Shown piece by piece: positions 16,422-24,736 of a stretch of 52,262 nt of DNA. How positions within the stretch are numbered: position 1 is the first letter of the stretch; every line of letters starts with the position of its first letter. Origin of the DNA: CAZHZT01 sp964537285 (lineage in GTDB: Bacteria; Bacteroidota; Bacteroidia; Chitinophagales; Saprospiraceae); assembly GCA_964537285.1 (NCBI GenBank), contig CAZHZT010000029.1:1-52262 (forward strand). The letters are read 5' to 3'. The translations under genes and the position numbers were made by a program. The notes under the pieces were generated by a model. It was given only the letters and a program-made list of their open reading frames with translations. It had not been told where the DNA came from and ran no database searches.

Positions 16422-16437
16422 ACGAACAAACGTTCGT
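16422..16437. promoter_or_regulatory. Operator 2 of the paa TetR regulator
   Basis: ACGAAC-AAAC-GTTCGT is a perfect 6-4-6 inverted repeat with the same half-sites as 14579-14594. It lies 121 bp before the paaA ATG, in the 241-bp gap after tetR. No clear TAnnTTTG follows; a TTG and a TATTTTG near 16450-16500 are weak candidates. Confidence 0.75.
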
Positions 16438-16558
16438 TTTTTATCTTGATTTCTTTAATGAAATTTTGTATATTTAAGCTGCTTAGTATTTTGTAAATTT
16501 CAAGACTAATAAACATCTAACCAATACTATAGAAAAAATTGACTAAAACCTAAAAGAT

Positions 16559-17518
16559 ATGAGCGAACATAAGCTACTTGATAAGTTTGAACAAAAAATT
16601 GAGCGCGAAGAGAAAATAGAGGCTCGCGACTGGATGCCTGACAAATACCGCAAAACGCTAATCAGGCAAATCTCTCAGCATGCCCATTCAGAAATAGTTG
16701 GTATGCTGCCAGAGGGCAACTGGATTACCAGAGCACCTAGCTTGCGCAGAAAAGCAGCCCTGCTAGCGAAAGTTCAGGATGAAGCAGGCCATGGGCTATA
16801 TCTTTACTCCGCTGCCGAAACCTTAGGAGCTGAGAGAAGTGATCTTATTGATCAACTTCACGAAGGTAAAGCGAAATATTCCAGTATCTTCAACTATCCA
16901 ACGATATCGTGGGCCGATATCGGGGCCATTGGTTGGTTAGTGGATGGAGCGGCTATCATGAATCAGGTAATGCTTTGTCGAACTTCTTACGGGCCATACG
17001 CACGTGCGATGGTACGTATTTGTAAGGAGGAGAGTTTCCACCAACGTCAAGGTTATGAGATTTTGTTGACTTTGTGTCGAGGAGCTGAAGTACAAAAGAA
17101 AATGGCACAGGATGCGCTCAACCGCTGGTGGTGGCCTAGTTTGATGATGTTCGGCCCTAGCGATAATGAATCCGTACACTCGGCTCAATCGATGGCATGG
17201 AAGATCAAGCGCAAAAGCAATGATGAACTTCGCCAGCAATTTGTTGATGTAACCGTTCCTCAGGCTGAGTTTTTAGGAATCACCGTTCCCGATCCAGATC
17301 TTAAGTGGAATGAAGAAAGGGGGCATTACGATTTCGGTGAAATTAACTGGGAAGAGTTCTGGCAGGTAGTGAAAGGGCATGGCCCTTGTAATAAAGAGCG
17401 CCTGGATGCTCGTAAAAAAGCACATGATGATGGTGCTTGGGTGAGAGAAGCAGCCATAACTTATGCAGAGAAGCAAGCGCGGAGAGAAGCAGCTAAAACG
17501 GCAGTTAAAGTAGCGTAA
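16559..17518 (+). CDS. paaA: 1,2-phenylacetyl-CoA epoxidase catalytic subunit A
   Basis: A 319-residue di-iron monooxygenase subunit that epoxidises the ring of phenylacetyl-CoA. It has the ferritin-like four-helix carboxylate pattern: Glu45 in HAHSEIVGM, ExxH at Glu75/His78 in QDEAGHGLY, and ExxH at Glu157/His160 in KEESFHQRQ. The CoA-binding helix region is basic, as in the family. The length is normal. The C-terminal tail (ITYAEKQARREAAKTAV) is poorly conserved, and its DNA is repeated in tandem just after the gene. Confidence 0.96.
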   Translation: MSEHKLLDKFEQKIEREEKIEARDWMPDKYRKTLIRQISQHAHSEIVGMLPEGNWITRAPSLRRKAALLAKVQDEAGHGLYLYSAAETLGAERSDLIDQLHEGKAKYSSIFNYPTISWADIGAIGWLVDGAAIMNQVMLCRTSYGPYARAMVRICKEESFHQRQGYEILLTLCRGAEVQKKMAQDALNRWWWPSLMMFGPSDNESVHSAQSMAWKIKRKSNDELRQQFVDVTVPQAEFLGITVPDPDLKWNEERGHYDFGEINWEEFWQVVKGHGPCNKERLDARKKAHDDGAWVREAAITYAEKQARREAAKTAVKVA

Positions 17519-17709
17519 CTTTTTAGTTTTTATAGACCGCGGTTGACGAAGGCGCAATGACGAAGGCTTCAGCCTTCGCCAAACAGAGAAGCAGCCATAA
17601 CTTATGCAGAGAAGCAAGCGCGGAGAGAAGCAGCTAAAACGGCAGTTAAAGTAGCGTAACTTTTTAGTTTTTATAGACCGCGGTTGACGAAGGCGCAATG
17701 ACGAAGGCT
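17444..17709 (+). repeat. 141-bp tandem duplication including the paaA 3' end
   Basis: Bases 17444-17568 recur at 17585-17709, an offset of 141. Each copy holds the last 24 codons and stop of paaA plus the start of the following palindrome (TATAGACCGCGG, GGCGCAATGACGAAGGCT). The first copy continues into TCAGCCTTCGCCAAACA, the full left arm of the hairpin; the second skips this and joins the right arm. The second copy of the codons has no start and is not a gene. Confidence 0.9.
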
Positions 17710-17772
17710 GTGTTTGGCGAAGGCTGAAGCCTTCGTCATTGCGCCTCCAGTCTTCGCCAAGCGTGGTCTATA
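17531..17772. repeat. Rearranged palindrome after paaA
   Basis: The left arm is present twice (TATAGACCGCGG at 17531 and 17672) and the right arm once, ending CGTGGTCTATA at 17772. GGCGCAATGACGAAGGCT on the left pairs with AGCCTTCGTCATTGCGCC on the right. The tip, GTGTTTGGCGAAGGCTGA, has its partner only in the first left arm, 141 bp away. The duplication thus broke the hairpin at its tip. Confidence 0.8.
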
Positions 17773-17822
17773 GAATTAAACCATCGGTATTTGTTTCTTT
17801 AGTCTTTAAATTAAAAAACACC

Positions 17823-17925
17823 GTTCTTTGACAAACTGTGTGAAGTTTAAAATGATAAAACCTGAATGCCCTGGAGGCTGAAGGGATTATCATTTTTAAA
17901 CTCCACACAATTTATGTTAAAGAAC
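17823..17925. repeat. boxA-framed palindrome before paaB
   Basis: It starts GTTCTTTGACAAACTGTGTG and ends with CACACAATTTATGTTAAAGAAC. The core TGAATGCCCTGGAGGCTGAA between ATGATAA/TTATCAT arms has the same orientation as in the element at 34142. It ends 15 bp before the paaB ATG, so it would be the leader of paaB-C or an intra-operon hairpin. Confidence 0.85.
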
Positions 17926-17940
17926 CAAAAACACTATAAG

Positions 17941-18225
17941 ATGAAAAAAAACTGGCCTCTTTGGGAAGTTTTTATCCGCTCAAAAGCAGGATTAGATCAT
18001 AAACACGCCGGAAGCTTGCATGCTGCTGATGCCAAAATGGCGATCGAGAATGCTCGCGATGTATATACCCGAAGAAATGAGGGCGTCAGCATATGGGTCG
18101 TCGAATCAAAATACATTACCGCTTCCAACCCTGAAGAAGCAGATTCTTTGTACGATCCTGCTGAAGATAAAGTGTATCGCCATCCTACTTTTTACGACTT
18201 ACCGGATGAAGTAAAACATATTTAA
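17941..18225 (+). CDS. paaB: 1,2-phenylacetyl-CoA epoxidase subunit B
   Basis: A 94-residue structural subunit that bridges PaaAC heterodimers. It opens MKKNWPLWEVFIRSKAGLDH and keeps the family's GSLHAADAKMAIENARDVYTRR and SIWVV segments. The ATG at 17941 is chosen because a longer frame upstream only translates the palindrome at 17823-17925. The length fits PaaB. The stop is followed directly by a purine-rich tract and then paaC 73 bp on. Confidence 0.94.
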   Translation: MKKNWPLWEVFIRSKAGLDHKHAGSLHAADAKMAIENARDVYTRRNEGVSIWVVESKYITASNPEEADSLYDPAEDKVYRHPTFYDLPDEVKHI

Positions 18226-18265
18226 GCGGGAAACGGGGAACGGATAACGGGGGACGGTTGGACGG
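18226..18265 (+). repeat. Purine-rich GGGAAACGG tract after the paaB stop
   Basis: GCGGGAAACGGGGAACGG then ATAACGGGGGACGG starts at the base after the paaB TAA. It is purine-rich on the sense strand, as are the tracts after the stops at 3754, 27882 and 36042. Confidence 0.65.
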
Positions 18266-18298
18266 ATTTTAAAAATTTGAGAGATTAACCTTTTTAGA

Positions 18299-19054
18299 AT
18301 GGATAAGAATAAACATTTTCTTTATGTGCTCCAATTAGCAGATAATGCCTTAATTCTGGGGCATAGATTATCAGAGTGGTGTGGGCATGGGCCTGTTTTG
18401 GAGCAAGATATTGCCATGACCAACATTTCCCTGGATCATGTTGGCCAGGCGAGAATGTATTTTCAATATGCTGCGGAACTTGAAGGTGAAGGGAAAACAG
18501 AGGACGACCTGGCTTATCACAGAGATGCATGGGACTTCAGGAATCTACTGCTACTGGAACAACCAAATGGTGACTGGGGCAATACCCTGATCCGCTCTTT
18601 TTTCTATGATGCCTATCATAAGCTATTCCTTGAGGAACTTTTGAAGAGTAATGATGAACGTTTAGTTAGTATAGCCCAGAAAGCTATAAAGGAAGTAACC
18701 TATCACCTGAGATATACTTCCGAGTGGACAATCCGCCTTGGGGATGGAACGGAAGAAAGCCATGCCAGAATGCAAAAGGCTATCGACCATCTTTGGCCAT
18801 ATACCGGGGAGATTTTTATTATGAACGATATCGAAAAATGGGCATCAGAGTTGGGAATCGGCCCTGATATTACCTCACTGAAACCTCAATGGGAACAATA
18901 TATTAAAGAAATTTTTGATCGCGCCACGCTTTCTCTTCCGGAAAATCCCTACATCCAGCAAGGAGGTAAAAACGGTTTGCATTCCGAACATTTAGGATAC
19001 ATTCTGGCCGAACTGCAATTCGTTCAAAGGGCGTATCCGGGAATGGAATGGTAA
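18299..19054 (+). CDS. paaC: 1,2-phenylacetyl-CoA epoxidase subunit C
   Basis: A 251-residue helical protein that pairs with PaaA as the non-catalytic ferritin-like partner. Family segments: QLADNALILGHRLSEWCGHG (14-33), LDHVGQARMYFQYAAELEG (44-62), RSFFYDAYHKLFLEELLKS and a late EHLGYILAELQFVQRAYPG. The length matches E. coli PaaC. It lies 73 bp after paaB and 203 bp before paaD, with a palindrome in the latter gap. Confidence 0.94.
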   Translation: MDKNKHFLYVLQLADNALILGHRLSEWCGHGPVLEQDIAMTNISLDHVGQARMYFQYAAELEGEGKTEDDLAYHRDAWDFRNLLLLEQPNGDWGNTLIRSFFYDAYHKLFLEELLKSNDERLVSIAQKAIKEVTYHLRYTSEWTIRLGDGTEESHARMQKAIDHLWPYTGEIFIMNDIEKWASELGIGPDITSLKPQWEQYIKEIFDRATLSLPENPYIQQGGKNGLHSEHLGYILAELQFVQRAYPGMEW

Positions 19055-19101
19055 AGCAATTTGTCATTTTCACTTTGGAAATTCAAAGGGAAATGACCGC
19101 T

Positions 19102-19233
19102 TAATTAACCTAAGTTGCGATGAATGAGGGGGAATAAGGAGGAATTCATGAAAAACGGAGTCGGTAGGCAAAGTTTTGAAACAAATTACCAACGATTTGG
19201 CCTCATTTTAATGAATCGCAACTTGCATTAATT
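19102..19233. repeat. Palindrome between paaC and paaD
   Basis: The outer arms are AAGTTGCGATGAATGAGG and its partner CCTCATTTTAATGAATCGCA with ACTT, embedded in TTAATTAA-like ends. The loop is long and A-rich. A lone copy of the arm (AAGTTGCGATTCATTA) occurs at 23479. It sits inside the paa operon, 25 bp before the paaD start. Confidence 0.7.
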
Positions 19234-19257
19234 AATAGTTTTTAACTTACACTAACT

Positions 19258-19755
19258 ATGTCAGCTTCGACGGCAAAAGAAAATATAAAAATCCTTCTTA
19301 AAGGAGTTATGGATCCGGAAATTCCCGTTCTTACCATTGAAGACCTGGGAATCTTGCGAGATGTAAAAGTTCATGATGATGGCCTTATAGAGGTAATCAT
19401 AACGCCAACTTACTCGGGCTGTCCGGCGATGAATATGATCGAAGTTAATATAAAAGCTACTTTACAAGAACTGGGACATGACAATGTAAAGGTAACTACC
19501 GTTCTCAGTCCCGCATGGACAACAGACTGGATTTCTGAAGAAGGGCGTCAAAAGCTCAAGTCTTATGGCATTGCTCCTCCCGAGGAATCCAGCGTAGATA
19601 AAGGAGCTCTTTTTAGTGATGAAAAAAAGATCCAATGCCCCCGTTGTGGATCAAAAAACACAAAAATGCTAAGTCAGTTTGGTTCGACAGCCTGCAAAGC
19701 CCTTCATCAATGTAATGATTGCAAAGAACCTTTTGACTACTTCAAGTGCCATTAA
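19258..19755 (+). CDS. paaD: 1,2-phenylacetyl-CoA epoxidase subunit D (iron-sulfur assembly-like)
   Basis: A 165-residue protein: an N-terminal DUF59/MIP18-type domain (LKGVMDPEIPVLTIEDLGIL, GCPAMNMIE) and a C-terminal zinc-ribbon-like cysteine cluster (CPRCGS, then ACKALHQCNDCK and a final Cys). In the Paa complex this subunit is thought to help assemble or mature the metal centres. The length is normal. It is the last paa gene visible; its stop overlaps by four bases the stop of the convergent LytTR gene. Confidence 0.93.
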   Translation: MSASTAKENIKILLKGVMDPEIPVLTIEDLGILRDVKVHDDGLIEVIITPTYSGCPAMNMIEVNIKATLQELGHDNVKVTTVLSPAWTTDWISEEGRQKLKSYGIAPPEESSVDKGALFSDEKKIQCPRCGSKNTKMLSQFGSTACKALHQCNDCKEPFDYFKCH

Positions 19756-20522
19756 CTATCAAGCCAAGCTTTAAAGGCTCCCACTTTTTCTCTGCTTATC
19801 AAGATTTGCGAATCGTCTTCATGTTGAGCAAGTTGCACTTTTAAACGACTATTCGTATAGCTGGTCACTTGCTTAATCCCGTCAAAAGAAGCTAAATATT
19901 GGCGATTCAATCGAAAAAACTGAGCCGGGTCAACGTGTTGTTCGATCTCCTCTAGTTTTAAATCCAGAGCATGTTTCTTTCCGTTAAATGTTTTTAACCA
20001 CGAGGTTTTGTGAGCAGTGAAGAAATAAGCAATTTCTTCCACCGGAACGGAGGTAATATAAGCCCCTGCTTTAACCATAAACCGCTGTTTGTACTTCCGT
20101 TTATTGGTGATCGAATTCATGGCATTCATCAGTTTCTGTGGGAAAAAGCTCTGTACGAACTGCTTCTTCATCTGCTCATACCTCATCAGTGCATTTTCCA
20201 GTTCCTGCTTATCGATCGGTTTGAGCAAATAATCGATGCTGTTTACTTTGAACGCCTTTAATGCATACTCATCGTAAGCAGTGGTGAAAATAAGAGGGCA
20301 TTCCACCTCTACTTCTTCAAATATTTTAAAGCTGAGCCCGTCAGCAAGTTGTATATCAAAAAAAGCCAGGTCAGGCGATTCATTTTCCTTGAACCAGGAC
20401 ACCGCGTCTTCAATAGTATCAATCACAGCCATGACCGTGAAATCAGGATTAATGTTTTTTAAAAGAATCTCCAACCGCTCTGCAGCGAGCTCTTCATCTT
20501 CAATGATTAGAATATGCAGCAA
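19752..20522 (-). CDS. LytTR-family response regulator
   Basis: A 256-residue two-component regulator. The receiver domain covers residues 1-120 with the phospho-acceptor Asp56 in DLAFFDIQLA and acidic pair Glu8/Asp9. The LytTR DNA-binding domain covers about 150-256 (KAGAYITSVPVEEIAYFFT, then FFRLNRQYLASFDGI and SREKV). The start is TTG at 20522: the receiver strand LHILIIEDEE begins there and no earlier ATG fits. The usual partner, a membrane histidine kinase with LytS-like sequence, is not adjacent. The last base pairs overlap paaD. Confidence 0.9.
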   Translation of the reverse strand: MLHILIIEDEELAAERLEILLKNINPDFTVMAVIDTIEDAVSWFKENESPDLAFFDIQLADGLSFKIFEEVEVECPLIFTTAYDEYALKAFKVNSIDYLLKPIDKQELENALMRYEQMKKQFVQSFFPQKLMNAMNSITNKRKYKQRFMVKAGAYITSVPVEEIAYFFTAHKTSWLKTFNGKKHALDLKLEEIEQHVDPAQFFRLNRQYLASFDGIKQVTSYTNSRLKVQLAQHEDDSQILISREKVGAFKAWLDS

Positions 20523-20578
20523 TTTTCTTTGAATTTAATTAAAAAATAATTAACTTAATTTCCGATAAAAAAGAATGA

Positions 20579-20642
20579 AATATTCTGTTGAATTTCCCCT
20601 GCCCTGCTATTTGCTGGCATAAGAGAAATTCAACAGAATATT
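20579..20642. repeat. Hairpin upstream of the EF-G paralogue
   Basis: Perfect 18-nt arms AATATTCTGTTGAATTTC and GAAATTCAACAGAATATT enclose a 28-nt loop. It lies in the divergent gap between the LytTR gene and the EF-G paralogue, 47 bp before the latter's ATG. GACCTCCCC directly after the right arm recalls the CCTCCC shoulders at 2565 and 10594. Confidence 0.75.
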
Positions 20643-20689
20643 GACCTCCCCAAAATGCTAATTTTTTTCTAACTACAAAACTACATGAT

Positions 20690-22816
20690 ATGGCGTACGA
20701 CACAAAAAACATCAGAAACGTGGTATTACTGGGCCACCCCGGCTGTGGCAAGACAACTTTAGTAGAAGCTATGCTATACGAATCTAAAGAAATCACGCGT
20801 CGGGGTACCATTGATGAAGGGAGTACTATCTCCGATCACAACGATATCGAAAAGGAATGGAAGCACTCTTTTTTTAGTACACTCATGCATGTAAGTTGGA
20901 AAGACTCTAAAATTAACCTAATTGACACCCCTGGCTCTGATGATTTTGTAGGTGAAATCATCTCTTCAATGAAAGTTGCTGATACTGGCTTGATGGTATT
21001 AAACGCTAAAAGCGGCGTAGAAGTGGGCACCGAATTGATTTGGGACTATACAGAGAGGTTTCATACGCCTATCATTTTTGTTATTAACCAATTGGATCAC
21101 GAGCAGGCAAATTTTGACAGAACGCTCGAACAAGCTCAAAAACGCTTTGGAAATAAAGTAATTCCTGTTCAATATCCTCTTGAAACAGGGCCTGGATTCA
21201 ATACAATCGTAGATACCTTACGGATGACCATGTATGTTTTTCCGGAAGACGGAGGCAAGCCGGAGAAAGTTCCCATTCCGGACTCTGAGATTGGCCGTGC
21301 TCAAGAAATGCATAATGCATTAGTGGAGGCGGCAGCTGAAAATGATGAAGAACTCATGGAGCGTTTTTTTGAAGAGGGTTCTCTTACTGAAGAAGAACTG
21401 GCTGAAGGCTTGACCATTGCCTTGGCTAATCAGGAAATTTTCCCCGTTTTTTGTTGTTCCTCTATTAACAACATGGGAAGCGGTCGTATCATGGGCTTCA
21501 TTAATGACATTGCGCCATCTCCGGCTGATCGCCCTGCCGCACCTCTTGAAAACGGAGAACTACTGGAATGCTCAAACGGAGGAGGAGACACCATATTTAT
21601 TTACAAAACCATGTCCGAACCCCGGGTGGGTAATGTTTCTTATTTCAAAGTATATTGCGGAACGATCAGGTCAGGAGGCGAACTGGCCAACGTCGCCAAT
21701 CAAACTACGGAAAGATTGGGGCAACTCTATGTTGCCAACGGTAAAAACAGAGACCCAAGAGAAACATTGAGAGCCGGCGACCTCGGCGTTGTCGTAAAAC
21801 TTAAAAATACCCACACCAATAATACACTTAACACTAAAGGCATAGACAGAAAATTAGCTCCTATGGACTTCCCTGAACCAAGGGTACGTGTAGCCGTCAA
21901 ACCTCCGAGTAAAAATGATATGGAAAAACTAATGAAAGCCCTCCACATCATTCATGAGGAAGACCCGACCTTAATCGTGGAACAGAACCCGCAATTGAAA
22001 CAAACTTTACTCCATGCGCAAGGGGAACGCCACCTGGATCTCATAAAGCACCGCATTGAAAATATTTACAATGTTAGCATGGAGTTCGAAAAGCCTCGTA
22101 TCTCTTATCGCGAAACCATTACTTCAACAGCTAATGCAGACTATCGTCACAAGAAACAAACGGGCGGAGCAGGTCAGTTTGGAGAAGTGCATATGCGATT
22201 AATTCCATACTACGAAGGCATGCCTGATCCTTCCGACCTCAATGTGCGTTTCACTGAAGAAGAAGAGCTGAGTTGGGGCGGTAAACTAGTTTTTAAATGG
22301 TGCATCGTCGGTGGTTCTATCGATTCAAAGTATTCAAATGCCATTAAAAAAGGTATAATGCAAAAGATGGAAGAAGGTCCGCTTACGGGTTCTTGTGTTC
22401 AGGATGTTTGTGTTTGCGTTTACGATGGAAAAATGCACGCAGTAGATTCCAATGATATGGCTTTTCAAATAGCCGGTGGATACGCATTTAAGGAAGCTTT
22501 TGATAAGGCAGCTCCGAAACTAATGGAGCCGATTTACGATTTGGAAATCCTATGCTCCGATGATGTTATGGGAGATATTATGAGTGATCTCCAAACACGT
22601 AGGGCAATTATTCAGGGGATGGATGCTGAGGGGCATTACCAAAAGATTACGGCAAAAGTTCCATTGGCGGAGCTGTATCGTTATTCTTCTTCCTTGCGGT
22701 CTTTGTCTCAGGGACGGGCGAAATTCCACAGGCATTTCTCTCATTATGAGTCGGTTCCGTTTGATATTCAGCAGAAATTGGCCGCAGAGTATAAGGGATC
22801 GCTGGAAGCTGTTTAG
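20690..22816 (+). CDS. Elongation factor G paralogue (EF-G2-like) without catalytic His
   Basis: A 708-residue, five-domain translational GTPase relative. The P-loop is GHPGCGKTT (16-24). The G3 motif reads DTPGSDDF, so Ser83 replaces the histidine that drives GTP hydrolysis in DTPGHVDF. The switch I stretch is unlike canonical EF-G (no RGIT threonine), and the G4 motif is NQLD. These traits match the EF-G2 group known from mycobacteria. Domains III-V are intact (GERHLDLIKHRIEN, KKQTGGAGQFGEVH, ending with a Gly/Ser-rich region). It may bind ribosomes without normal translocase turnover; the role is unknown. Alone, with a strong terminator. Confidence 0.88.
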   Translation: MAYDTKNIRNVVLLGHPGCGKTTLVEAMLYESKEITRRGTIDEGSTISDHNDIEKEWKHSFFSTLMHVSWKDSKINLIDTPGSDDFVGEIISSMKVADTGLMVLNAKSGVEVGTELIWDYTERFHTPIIFVINQLDHEQANFDRTLEQAQKRFGNKVIPVQYPLETGPGFNTIVDTLRMTMYVFPEDGGKPEKVPIPDSEIGRAQEMHNALVEAAAENDEELMERFFEEGSLTEEELAEGLTIALANQEIFPVFCCSSINNMGSGRIMGFINDIAPSPADRPAAPLENGELLECSNGGGDTIFIYKTMSEPRVGNVSYFKVYCGTIRSGGELANVANQTTERLGQLYVANGKNRDPRETLRAGDLGVVVKLKNTHTNNTLNTKGIDRKLAPMDFPEPRVRVAVKPPSKNDMEKLMKALHIIHEEDPTLIVEQNPQLKQTLLHAQGERHLDLIKHRIENIYNVSMEFEKPRISYRETITSTANADYRHKKQTGGAGQFGEVHMRLIPYYEGMPDPSDLNVRFTEEEELSWGGKLVFKWCIVGGSIDSKYSNAIKKGIMQKMEEGPLTGSCVQDVCVCVYDGKMHAVDSNDMAFQIAGGYAFKEAFDKAAPKLMEPIYDLEILCSDDVMGDIMSDLQTRRAIIQGMDAEGHYQKITAKVPLAELYRYSSSLRSLSQGRAKFHRHFSHYESVPFDIQQKLAAEYKGSLEAV

Positions 22817-22838
22817 AATGATTCCTCCTCTTTATTTT

Positions 22839-22875
22839 CGCTGTACGTGAGCGTCGAAGACGCTCACGTACAGCG
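22839..22875 (+). terminator. Terminator of the EF-G paralogue
   Basis: Perfect arms CGCTGTACGTGAGCGTC and its complement around GAA, followed by TTTTTT on the plus strand, 23 bp after the stop. A related stem (GTACGTGATCGGG) occurs at 27794. Nothing is recognisable from 22880 to 23019. Confidence 0.85.
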
Positions 22876-23019
22876 TTTTTTAAGCTTGTTTTCTTGATCT
22901 ACACTGATCATGGAAGTCATTGGACTTGCGGTTAAGGAGCTATGAATGTTCCTTATTTTGCACTGCTGCCATTCGTTTACAGAAGACCAGGTTGTTTCGT
23001 TAGTGAGAAGCTACCCGGG

Positions 23020-23445
23020 TTATTTCTGAACGGTAGGTGAATGCTTCAAGAGTACTAATAATGCAGCGATGTAGGCAATATTTTTTACAATATATTGTCC
23101 CAAAAGTGTGAAAGCAAACGGTGGTCTTGTGAAAGATAATGGCATGAATAAAATGAGAGGGGTAAACGTAAGAATCAGGTGGATAATAGCAATGTAAATA
23201 GCTATTCTTTTATAAATATTAAAGATTAAAAGAACACCGATCAGAGTTTCCCAAATAGCTAGAAGACTGATTGAAATACCTGAAGGGATTAGGCCAAAGG
23301 TCAGAATATCAATGGTATTTTTGGCTAATTCTTCCGCCGGGCTAAGTCCTGGAAAATATTTTAACGCCCCAAACCATAGGTAAACGATGCCAATACTGAT
23401 CTCTAAAATGCGGTAGTCGGAAAGGTAAAGATTGCTTGACTTCAT
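23020..23445 (-). CDS. DoxX-family membrane protein
   Basis: A 141-residue, four-helix membrane protein. Segments at about 12-31 (ILEISIGIVYLWFGALKYF), 49-76, 80-105 and 113-133 are hydrophobic. The first helix with the WFGALKYFPGLSPAEELA stretch is typical of DoxX/DoxD-like proteins of Bacteroidota. The function is not established; some relatives take part in redox or sulfur metabolism. Divergent from the cysteine desulfurase gene, 97 bp apart. Confidence 0.75.
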   Translation of the reverse strand: MKSSNLYLSDYRILEISIGIVYLWFGALKYFPGLSPAEELAKNTIDILTFGLIPSGISISLLAIWETLIGVLLIFNIYKRIAIYIAIIHLILTFTPLILFMPLSFTRPPFAFTLLGQYIVKNIAYIAALLVLLKHSPTVQK

Positions 23446-23478
23446 AATCTGCTTATTTTGAAATAAGATAATGAACCA

Positions 23479-23494
23479 AAGTTGCGATTCATTA
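23479..23494. repeat. Lone arm of the paaC-paaD palindrome
   Basis: AAGTTGCGATTCATTA matches the reverse complement of the right arm at 19210-19225. No partner arm is present here. It lies 49 bp before the cysteine desulfurase start, in the divergent gap. Confidence 0.5.
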
Positions 23495-23542
23495 CTAAAT
23501 AAACAAAACCGGCAAGCATTTATTTCTTATTATAAAAAGAGT

Positions 23543-24736
23543 ATGCCTTCAAATAAAATATACCTGGACTACAACGCAACCACTCCGCTTGATTCCCGTG
23601 CACTGGATAAAATGCTTCCCTACCTTACCGGAAAACAGGGCAATGCCTCCAGCCGCAACCACTTTTTTGGCTGGGAAGCCAATGAAGCTGTAAAAATGGC
23701 CCGGGAGCAAGTTGCTTCCTTAATTGAGGTCGATCCGGAAGAAATCATTTTCACTTCCGGCGCTACAGAGTCCGACAATCTGGCCCTCAGAGGAATTTTT
23801 GAAATGTTTAAGCGTAAAGGAAATCATATAATTACGGTAAAATCTGAGCACTCCGCGGTTTTAGATACCTGTCGTTATATTCAAAAGTCGGGAGGCGAAG
23901 TGACTTACCTCGATGTTGATGAAAATGGCCTCATTGATATTGAAATGCTAAAAGCAAGTATCAAAGAGGAGACGATTCTTGTAAGTATTATGTGGGCAAA
24001 TAACGAAACAGGAGTGATCCAGCCGATGCAACAAATTGCTGAAGTTTGTCAGGAAAAAGGTGTTTTTCTGATGAGTGATGCTACTCAGGTCGTGGGTAAA
24101 ACGGATGTAAAACCCCGAGAAGTGGGTGTTCACCTCTTAGCTTTCAGTGCACATAAAATGTATGGGCCGAAGGGAGTAGGAGCACTCTATGTTTCCCGTC
24201 GTCAACCGAGGGTAAAACTTACTCCTTTATTACATGGCGGAGGACATGAGCGCGGCATGCGCTCGGGCACTCTAAACGTTCCGGGAATTGTAGGGTTTGG
24301 TGCCGCCTCTGTAATTGCAAAGGAGGAAATGGTAGAAGAAGCAACCCGAATAGTGAAATTAAGGAATAAACTGGAGCAAACGCTTCTAAAAGAACTTGAA
24401 GAAACGAGTGTAAATGGCCTACATGCTCCACGCATGCCCAATGTAACGAATATTAATTTCCGGTTTGTGGATGCAGAGGCATTGATAATGACCTTTAACC
24501 AAGTCATTGCAGCTTCTACAGGCTCTGCTTGTTCATCCGCGACTTTGGAACCTTCGCATGTACTGACAGCGATGGGGCTGCCTGAAGATATTGCACAATC
24601 CGCGGTTCGTTTTAGCCTTGGAAGGTTTACAACAGAAGCAGAGATTGATAATGCAATTGAGTTGATTATTGATGGGGTGAACAAGCTAAGGAGCCAAAGC
24701 CCGGTTTGGGAGATGTTTAAGGAAGGGGTGATTTAA
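23543..24736 (+). CDS. Cysteine desulfurase (NifS/IscS family)
   Basis: A 397-residue PLP enzyme that takes sulfur from cysteine for iron-sulfur clusters or thio-modified tRNA. Motifs: IYLDYNATTPLD at the start, FTSGATESDNLALRG, MWANNETGVIQP, the PLP lysine in SAHKMYGPKGVGALYV, and the active-site Cys loop STGSACSSATLEPSHVL. The ATG at 23543 is chosen because YLDYNATTP always lies near the N-terminus; 24 extra upstream codons run through a repeat fragment. No iscU or suf genes are adjacent. The stop codon TAA shares its last base with the 185-bp repeat. Confidence 0.93.
   Translation: MPSNKIYLDYNATTPLDSRALDKMLPYLTGKQGNASSRNHFFGWEANEAVKMAREQVASLIEVDPEEIIFTSGATESDNLALRGIFEMFKRKGNHIITVKSEHSAVLDTCRYIQKSGGEVTYLDVDENGLIDIEMLKASIKEETILVSIMWANNETGVIQPMQQIAEVCQEKGVFLMSDATQVVGKTDVKPREVGVHLLAFSAHKMYGPKGVGALYVSRRQPRVKLTPLLHGGGHERGMRSGTLNVPGIVGFGAASVIAKEEMVEEATRIVKLRNKLEQTLLKELEETSVNGLHAPRMPNVTNINFRFVDAEALIMTFNQVIAASTGSACSSATLEPSHVLTAMGLPEDIAQSAVRFSLGRFTTEAEIDNAIELIIDGVNKLRSQSPVWEMFKEGVI

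Noticed and set aside
17583..17660. Second, partial paaA gene
   Set aside because: Only the last codons are duplicated, with no start; it is part of a slippage duplication.
17273..17698. Open frame of 141 codons antisense to paaA
   Set aside because: Its internal sequence repeat simply mirrors the 141-bp tandem duplication; paaA in the other strand is clearly the real gene.
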